Part shown: positions 58,517 through 64,000 of the stretch, one piece after another
Position numbering within the stretch: the stretch's first letter is position 1
Layout: each line of letters starts with the position of its first letter
NCBI RefSeq assembly: GCF_006742205.1
Contig: NZ_AP019721.1
Span: 62,001-126,000 of the forward strand
DNA from: Staphylococcus epidermidis
GTDB taxonomy: Bacteria > Bacillota > Bacilli > Staphylococcales > Staphylococcaceae
Length of the DNA stretch: 64,000 bases
Reading direction: 5' to 3'
Program-made: the position numbers and the translations under genes
Notes under the pieces: generated by a model
What the model was told of the DNA's origin: nothing
Database searches by the model: none
Seen by the model: only the letters and a program-made list of their open reading frames with translations

Positions 58517-59098
58517 TATCAGTAATAGTTGAGAATGTGAAGATACAAATTAATAGGAGTCTTTATCTACCTTTAATATTGTATTAACAATTGAATCGTT
58601 TTTGTGTATTATTTTTTAGTAAATATATTTAATCGAAAGCATCGAATTTGTTTGGTAAATAAGAACAGAGTGACTTTGTAATCATCATTCAATCTATTGA
58701 GTATGTTTCATATCAGAGTATTTAAATATTGACAAATCTCAAGATTTAATATTGGGATTTATCTTTTTTGTTTAGGAGAAGATGATTTTAGCGCTTTAAA
58801 TGTCTATTGATACCCAATCAAAGTTAATATGGGTTGTTGATACAAAGGTAAGTGTTCAGGTTGTCTGACGTAAGACATAGGGCACACTAAAAATGTGCAT
58901 CCTTATTCCTAACAGTAACGTTATATCTAGCAAACGGGTTTATCGAAACGTTATAATAAAATCATCAGTTATATCCTTGCGATAAAAAATACCTACAATC
59001 ATGTATGTTTATATGCCGCACTTTTCAAAAATTCACTTTAAAGATGTGGCATAAGGCACTGAACCCTTAAAACGGGAACTTAATAAAAACACCATGTT

Positions 59099-59941
59099 CT
59101 AGGCTATTAATTCTCTGTATTTTACTGGGGATAAGTAGCCTAGTTTTTGTTGAATTCGATTATTATTATAGTTTTTAATGTACTTTTCGACAATATCTAT
59201 TACAATATGATTAGAGCGATTAAGCTCATTATTGATGTAAAAAGTTTCAGACTTTAGCGAGGAATGGAAACTTTCTATCGGGGCGTTATCGGCAGGTGTT
59301 CCCTTTCGGGACATACTTCTGATAATGCCTTTTTCTTCGCACAATTGATAATAAGCATAAGATGTATAAACGCTGCCTTGATCACTATGTAATATACAAC
59401 CTTCAGGTATATCGATTTGATTTAATGTATCATTAACTAAACTTTGGTCTTGTTTATCATCTATTTTATACGCCACAATTTCTCCGTTATAAATATCCAT
59501 TATCGAAGATAAATACAACATAGAATGACCAAATGGTAAATAAGTAATATCGGTTGTTAATACTTCCATTGGACAACTCGCTTTAAATTGTCTTTGTAAT
59601 AAATTGTCCGTTTTATAATACGGTTTACCTATTCTTGTCGTCTTTTTAGGTCTAACTCGGCAGTTCAAATGATGCTTCTGCATCATTCTCTGTACTCTCT
59701 TATGATTAATTGGTGATGTATAACATTGATTAATCAATGCTGTAATCTTACGATAACCGTAGGTATAGTGGTTAGCTTTACATAATTCAATGACTTTTTG
59801 TGTTACGGTATCATTTTTATAGGTTTTGTTTTTCCATCGGTAATATGTTGATTTAGGTATGTTTAATACTTCTAGTATCAATTTGATTGAATATTTTACT
59901 TTTAATTGATCCACTAAATCTATGACTACTGTTGGTACCAC
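59099..59941 (-). CDS. IS3-family transposase OrfB
   Basis: This 280-aa frame has HTH_21 (LILEVLNIPKSTYYRWKNKT) and an rve core with the DDE acids in LTTDITYLPF, LHSDQGSVY and APIESFHSSLKSE. It has no strong start of its own. It is likely made as a -1 frameshift product of orfA at the slippery A6G (59962-59970), which yields ILKKVQGIGKEVVPTVV. Confidence 0.93.
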   Translation of the reverse strand: MVPTVVIDLVDQLKVKYSIKLILEVLNIPKSTYYRWKNKTYKNDTVTQKVIELCKANHYTYGYRKITALINQCYTSPINHKRVQRMMQKHHLNCRVRPKKTTRIGKPYYKTDNLLQRQFKASCPMEVLTTDITYLPFGHSMLYLSSIMDIYNGEIVAYKIDDKQDQSLVNDTLNQIDIPEGCILHSDQGSVYTSYAYYQLCEEKGIIRSMSRKGTPADNAPIESFHSSLKSETFYINNELNRSNHIVIDIVEKYIKNYNNNRIQQKLGYLSPVKYRELIA

Positions 59942-60240
59942 TTCCTTTCCAATGCCTTGTACTTTTTTAAAATATCCAATTCTATATCTTTTCTCTTATT
60001 TTCTAATTTTAATTGTTCTACTTCTGACAGCTCTTCTAATCCTTTACCGTAGGTATATTGTTTACCAACTTGTTGTGAAAATCTATAACTTTCCCCATTT
60101 CGATACCATCGCCACCAAGTTTTCACTTGCGTCCTATTTCTAATATTTAATTCTTTCATAATTTCTTTTGTTGAAAATCCTGCTGCTTTCATTTCAACTG
60201 CTTTATACTTTGTTTCTACTGAATAAGAAGCTCTTTTCAT
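59926..60240 (-). CDS. IS3-family OrfA
   Basis: This 104-aa helix-turn-helix protein (MKRASYSVETKYKAVEMKAA) ends with a leucine-zipper region (EELSEVEQLKLENKRKDIEL). ACGGAGGT precedes the start. It binds the ends and regulates transposition. It overlaps orfB by 16 bases in another frame. Confidence 0.92.
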   Translation of the reverse strand: MKRASYSVETKYKAVEMKAAGFSTKEIMKELNIRNRTQVKTWWRWYRNGESYRFSQQVGKQYTYGKGLEELSEVEQLKLENKRKDIELDILKKYKALERKWYQQ

Positions 60241-60356
60241 AGAAAAAAACCTCCGTATGATTCATTTTAATATGAATTCAACGAAAGTGTTTTTATATAA
60301 TTCCCACAAATTGGGGTCAGTCTAATAATGAATTTCGTGATTGTAGGCTTTTTATT

Positions 60357-60851
60357 TTATATATTCATTAATTTCTCTTCTTGACGGATACGTACAATTA
60401 AAAAATAAGCATATGGAACTAATAAGAGTGTTGTGTATGTAGCATTTGTTAGTAGTAATACACCAATTAATTCGGGAATGATATTTAAAAAATAGTTTGG
60501 ATGTTTCGTTACTTTATATAACCCTGACTTAATAATAGGGTGATTGGGCAGTATAAATAATTTCAAAGTCCAAATACGACCTAATGTCTTAATAACTATA
60601 AATAGCATGATATAAGCGATGATCAATATGATTAAGCCAATGCCGTTAAGTAGACTAAATGTATCCTTACGAATGAATGCTTCTATAGCTGCACTCATGT
60701 AAATCAACACGTGAGTAATGGCTAGAAATTTTGAATTTTTAATACCATATTCCACGGCTCCATCTACCTTTAGCTGTTTTGCATGTTGCATTAATATCTT
60801 TAAGCTGATGAGTCGAATACAGAAAAAGATAAATAAGATAGTTAAAATCAT
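60357..60851 (-). CDS. Isoprenylcysteine carboxyl methyltransferase-like membrane protein
   Basis: The start at 60851 has TGGAGGA upstream. The 164-aa protein has four or five helices and the ICMT/phospholipid-methyltransferase signature LYKVTKHPNYFLNIIPELIG, with RIRQEEKLM near the end. It probably methylates a small lipid or quinone-like substrate using SAM. It stands between the IS element and uhpT, divergent from the latter. Confidence 0.82.
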   Translation of the reverse strand: MILTILFIFFCIRLISLKILMQHAKQLKVDGAVEYGIKNSKFLAITHVLIYMSAAIEAFIRKDTFSLLNGIGLIILIIAYIMLFIVIKTLGRIWTLKLFILPNHPIIKSGLYKVTKHPNYFLNIIPELIGVLLLTNATYTTLLLVPYAYFLIVRIRQEEKLMNI

Positions 60852-61088
60852 GATGTCCTCCATTGTTTGTTATATAAATGTTCTTTTGCTCATACAATAC
60901 AAAGTATTTTATATAGAAAATGTTTCAAATGCCATTAACTATTTATTAACTTTAGCACTAACTCACAACTCTTCTAACACCTCACATATTAAGTTCAGTT
61001 TTTTGGATAATTTAATACTTTTAAGGATATTAAGCGCTTACATTAATGTGATATATTTTTTTTAACGAAAATGATAGGGGTGTTAGGG

Positions 61089-62468
61089 ATGAACTTTTTT
61101 GATATTCATAAAATACCAAACAAAGGGATACCATTAGCTGTACAACGCAAATTATGGCTTAGAAACTTTATGCAAGCGTTTTTTGTCGTATTCTTTGTTT
61201 ACATGGCGATGTATTTAATTCGAAACAATTTTAAAGCGGCACAACCGTTATTAAAAGAAGAAATCGGATTATCAACATTAGAACTGGGTTATATAGGATT
61301 AGCGTTTAGTATTACTTACGGTTTAGGAAAAACATTACTCGGTTATTTTGTCGATGGTCGTAATACGAAGCGTATTATTTCCTTCTTATTAATATTATCT
61401 GCGATTACAGTACTTATTATGGGATTTGTATTAAGTTACTTCGGCTCTGTGATGGGACTATTAATTGTACTGTGGGGGCTTAACGGTATATTTCAATCTG
61501 TGGGTGGGCCTGCAAGTTATTCAACGATTTCAAGGTGGGCACCTCGAACAAAGCGTGGACGTTATTTAGGATTTTGGAATACATCACATAACATTGGTGG
61601 TGCAATTGCTGGCGGTGTCGCACTCTGGGGTGCGAATACATTTTTCCACGGTAATGTCGTTGGGATGTTTATTTTTCCTTCTATTATCGCTTTAATCATT
61701 GGAATCGTGACATTATTTATTGGGAAAGATGATCCAGAAGAATTAGGTTGGAATCGTGCTGAAGAAATTTGGGAAGAGCCTATCGATCAAGAAAATATTG
61801 ATTCTCAAGGTATGACTAAATGGGATATCTTTAAAAAATATATCCTGGGAAATCCAGTGATTTGGATTTTGTGTATCTCAAATGTTTTCGTATATATCGT
61901 GCGTATTGGTATTGATAATTGGGCGCCGCTATACGTATCAGAGCATTTACACTTTAATAAGGGTGACGCGGTTAATACTATTTTCTACTTTGAAATAGGA
62001 GCATTAGTAGCCAGTTTATTATGGGGTTATATCTCAGACCTTTTAAAAGGACGTCGTGCGATTGTAGCGATTGGATGTATGTTTATGATTACCTTTGTTG
62101 TGCTGTTTTATACGAACGCAACAAGTGTGACAATGGTCAATATTTCTCTATTTGCATTAGGCGCTTTAATCTTCGGTCCACAGTTACTCATTGGTGTATC
62201 TCTGACTGGCTTTGTTCCTAAAAATGCAATTAGTGTCGCTAACGGTATGACAGGTTCATTCGCATATCTATTCGGGGATTCAATGGCTAAAGTGGGTCTG
62301 GCTGCAATCGCTGATCCAACACGTAATGGTCTAAATATTTTTGGGTATACGTTGAGTGGTTGGACAGATGTCTTTATTGTATTCTATGTAGCTTTATTCT
62401 TAGGAATGATACTATTAGCCATTGTTGCTTATTACGAAGAAAAGAAAATTAGAAAATTAAAAATTTAA
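61089..62468 (+). CDS. uhpT: Hexose-phosphate transporter UhpT
   Basis: The start at 61089 (MNFFDIHKIPNKGIPLAVQR) follows AGGGGTG. The 459-aa MFS/OPA carrier has 12 helices and the family motif GYFVDGRNTKRI, then SRWAPRTKRGRYLGFWN and MAKVGLAAIADP. It exchanges glucose-6-phosphate for phosphate, and is the entry route of fosfomycin. It is induced by the HptRS system encoded convergently at its 3' side. Confidence 0.94.
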   Translation: MNFFDIHKIPNKGIPLAVQRKLWLRNFMQAFFVVFFVYMAMYLIRNNFKAAQPLLKEEIGLSTLELGYIGLAFSITYGLGKTLLGYFVDGRNTKRIISFLLILSAITVLIMGFVLSYFGSVMGLLIVLWGLNGIFQSVGGPASYSTISRWAPRTKRGRYLGFWNTSHNIGGAIAGGVALWGANTFFHGNVVGMFIFPSIIALIIGIVTLFIGKDDPEELGWNRAEEIWEEPIDQENIDSQGMTKWDIFKKYILGNPVIWILCISNVFVYIVRIGIDNWAPLYVSEHLHFNKGDAVNTIFYFEIGALVASLLWGYISDLLKGRRAIVAIGCMFMITFVVLFYTNATSVTMVNISLFALGALIFGPQLLIGVSLTGFVPKNAISVANGMTGSFAYLFGDSMAKVGLAAIADPTRNGLNIFGYTLSGWTDVFIVFYVALFLGMILLAIVAYYEEKKIRKLKI

Positions 62469-62491
62469 GATTAAGTGAATTTAAATATATA

Positions 62492-62531
62492 CTCCCTACT
62501 ATAAATTTTGTCATTATGGTAGGGAGCTTTT
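62492..62531. terminator. Shared terminator of uhpT and hptR
   Basis: CTCCCTAC and GTAGGGAG arms with T-runs between convergent genes. Confidence 0.8.
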
Positions 62532-62546
62532 TCGTGATTGATTGCA

Positions 62547-63302
62547 CTATTTTGATAGCTTATTATAATCACTTGGTGACATATGTAAATATTTTTTAAA
62601 ATGATAGCAAAACATCTTATACTCAGAAAAACCTACTTTTTCAGCAATTTCATAATGCTTGTAGTGCTGGTCTAAAAGATGTAATGATTTTAAAATACGA
62701 TAACGATTTAAATAATCAACTATCGTAATGCCTACATGTTCTTTAAACGTCCTCATGGCGTATGACTCACTTACAACAATAGGATTAATTAAGTCAAGAA
62801 CAGTCACTTTCTTGTGATAATGTTGCTTGATTTGAGACAAAATTTGATTGACATAATAGTCATCGTAATCAATTTTTAATAATGGTTGAAAGGCAGTATA
62901 ATATGCCGCGTCATCATTGGTAGAATGTGGACGTTCTAATAACCTTTGAACTAATATGTCTAGAATATGCTCTAATTGAGTGTGGTCTACTGGCTTTAGT
63001 AAATAATCAAGAACATGGTGTTGAATGCCGGCTTTCATATATTCGAAGTCGTCATAACTAGATAAAATGATAACTTGGCAATCAAGGTCTTTGATGTCAT
63101 CTAGTAGGTCAACACCATTTTTTCGAGGCATTCGTATATCAGTAATGACGAGTTCAGGTTGATGTTGGCGAATTAAAGACAATGCTTCTACGCCGTCTGT
63201 GGCAGTGTAAATAGTTGTAAAATGATATTCCTTCCATGGAATCATTTGTTTTAAACCTTGTCGTATAATCCGTTCATCATCACAAATAACTACTTTAAAC
63301 AT
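62547..63302 (-). CDS. hptR: AraC-type response regulator HptR
   Basis: The start at 63302 has AGGAGGAATAAAG. The 251-aa protein has a receiver domain ([16 protein letters not shown]; Asp in [13 protein letters not shown]; Lys in YLLKPVDH) and an AraC helix-turn-helix pair ([36 protein letters not shown]). It senses hexose phosphate through HptA/HptS and activates uhpT. It overlaps no gene; 11 bases separate it from hptS. Confidence 0.93.
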   Translation of the reverse strand: MFKVVICDDERIIRQGLKQMIPWKEYHFTTIYTATDGVEALSLIRQHQPELVITDIRMPRKNGVDLLDDIKDLDCQVIILSSYDDFEYMKAGIQHHVLDYLLKPVDHTQLEHILDILVQRLLERPHSTNDDAAYYTAFQPLLKIDYDDYYVNQILSQIKQHYHKKVTVLDLINPIVVSESYAMRTFKEHVGITIVDYLNRYRILKSLHLLDQHYKHYEIAEKVGFSEYKMFCYHFKKYLHMSPSDYNKLSK

Positions 63303-63313
63303 CTTTATTCCTC

Positions 63314-64000
63314 CTAGACAAGTGGTATTTGGTAACACATTAATGTCCCTTGCTGGCTTCTTGAGAAAATGTGCAGACGTGCATATGTTCCATATTGAAT
63401 CATGGCTCTATTATGTAAATGATTTAAACCTAGGTGTGTCGTATCAAAAACATCGTGATGAAGGGATTGGCGCACGTGTTCTAAATGTGATGGAGACATA
63501 CCGATGCCATTATCATGAACCAGAATATGTAATTTGCGCTTCGTAAGTCTGATACGAATTGTTATCTTTAAAGGTTCACTATCACGACCATGCTTGATGG
63601 CATTTTCTACGAGTGGTTGAAGCATCATCTTACCAATTGTTTGATGTTGTACACCCTCAGTAGCATCGATGTAAAGCTGTATCATATCATCGAAGCGGAT
63701 ATTTTGTATGGCAACATACTGCTCAATGTAGCTTAATTCTTCTGCTAATTTGACTGTGTGCGATGCTGTGCGTAGAGAATAACGTAGCATTTGTGATAGT
63801 TGTTGTATGACTGTTTGTGCTACTTTGGGTGAAAGAGGAATTAAATATTGTATCGTTTGCATCGTATTGAATAAGAAATGGGGTTGAAATTGTCGCTCAA
63901 TTTCTTTTAATTGTATATCACGTAAACGACGTTCGGTCTGTTCAATAGATTGTATTAATTGCTCATTTGATTCAAACAAGTCATAGATATAATTATTTAT
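63314..64000 (-). CDS. hptS: Sensor histidine kinase HptS (partial, N-terminus outside)
   Basis: About 229 codons are visible and the frame is open to the window edge. They hold a HisKA_3-like/YesM-type phosphoacceptor region ([20 protein letters not shown]) and an ATPase domain with [13 protein letters not shown] (N-box) and VHDNGIGMS. This LytS/YesM-type kinase pairs with the AraC-type regulator downstream. The sensor helices and hptA lie beyond the window. Confidence 0.92.
   Translation of the reverse strand: MNNYIYDLFESNEQLIQSIEQTERRLRDIQLKEIERQFQPHFLFNTMQTIQYLIPLSPKVAQTVIQQLSQMLRYSLRTASHTVKLAEELSYIEQYVAIQNIRFDDMIQLYIDATEGVQHQTIGKMMLQPLVENAIKHGRDSEPLKITIRIRLTKRKLHILVHDNGIGMSPSHLEHVRQSLHHDVFDTTHLGLNHLHNRAMIQYGTYARLHIFSRSQQGTLMCYQIPLV

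Larger units (their letters stand above)
59060..60319 (-). mobile_element. IS3-family element, intact copy
   Basis: The element is about 1260 bp, with ends TGACCCCAATTTGTGGGAATT (right, rev. comp.) and TGAACCCTTAAAACGGGAAC (left). It has overlapping orfA and orfB in different frames. It sits in the chromosome between the SDR gene and a methyltransferase-like gene and is the parent-like form of the deleted copy at 8410. Confidence 0.92.

Overview
The window reads as chromosomal DNA of a staphylococcus, most likely a coagulase-negative species close to Staphylococcus epidermidis. The DNA is AT-rich with strong Shine-Dalgarno sites. It carries two IS431/IS257 copies, staphylococcal tandem lipoproteins, an IsaB-like protein, an ACME-type arc cluster, and the HptRS/UhpT locus at the right end. 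Four sites resembling the SCC attachment core (GAAGCGTATCATAAGT type) lie in the same orientation near 7100, 19662, 33990 and 44254. I read the left 44 kb as a composite SCC/ACME-like island and the right 20 kb as ordinary chromosome. No ccr recombinase, mecA or orfX/rlmH is in the window; orfX is expected to the left, judging by repeat orientation.

Layout. 1-6270: a visibly GC-richer mercury/organomercury resistance block (merR, thioredoxin-like lipoprotein, CcdA-like membrane protein, merT-like, merA, merB) with flavoprotein remnants on both sides, closed by IS431 (6273-7062). 7100-19662: an ACME-arc module with two hypotheticals, an internally deleted IS3-family element, arcA-arcD-arcR-arcB-arcC and argR, an hsdR remnant, a universal stress protein, and a plasmid-like scrap between an IS431 stub and a full IS431. 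19662-33990: a lipoprotein, a decayed radical-SAM unit divergent from an ABC transporter plus two-component system, an MFS carrier, an IsaB-like protein, and copB-mco-ydhK copper resistance. 33990-44276: a module bounded by exact 23-bp repeats that carries sulfide/persulfide detoxification (cstA, cstB, cstR, tauE) and arsenic resistance (arsDA, arsRBC, a second arsR, a permease and a tiny Cys-pair peptide). 44276-64000: three tandem lipoproteins with decayed partner genes, then MscS, HAD phosphatase, small envelope proteins, dus, mqo, an SDR, an intact copy of the IS3 element, a methyltransferase-like membrane protein, uhpT, hptR and the start-truncated hptS.

How the genes work together. The island is a stress-survival cassette: Hg detoxification, acid/energy support from arginine deimination, Cu export and oxidation, persulfide oxidation with sulfite export, and As(III)/As(V) export. 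Several control sites are readable: a MerR operator in a 20-bp promoter spacer, a Crp/Fnr-type site centred at about -41.5 of arcA, a CsoR-like palindrome before copB, twin CstR-like palindromes with back-to-back promoters, and ArsR-like ATCAA-N6-TTGAT boxes.

The most unusual locus is 20.9-26.0 kb. A 45-aa RRE-like protein and a truncated radical SAM enzyme diverge from a LanFEG-like ABC transporter with an intramembrane-sensing two-component system. The intergenic region holds a 40-bp inverted repeat in which each arm carries four ATCA(A) boxes with 8-11-11 phasing. It looks like a decayed peptide-natural-product locus that kept its immunity and signalling half.
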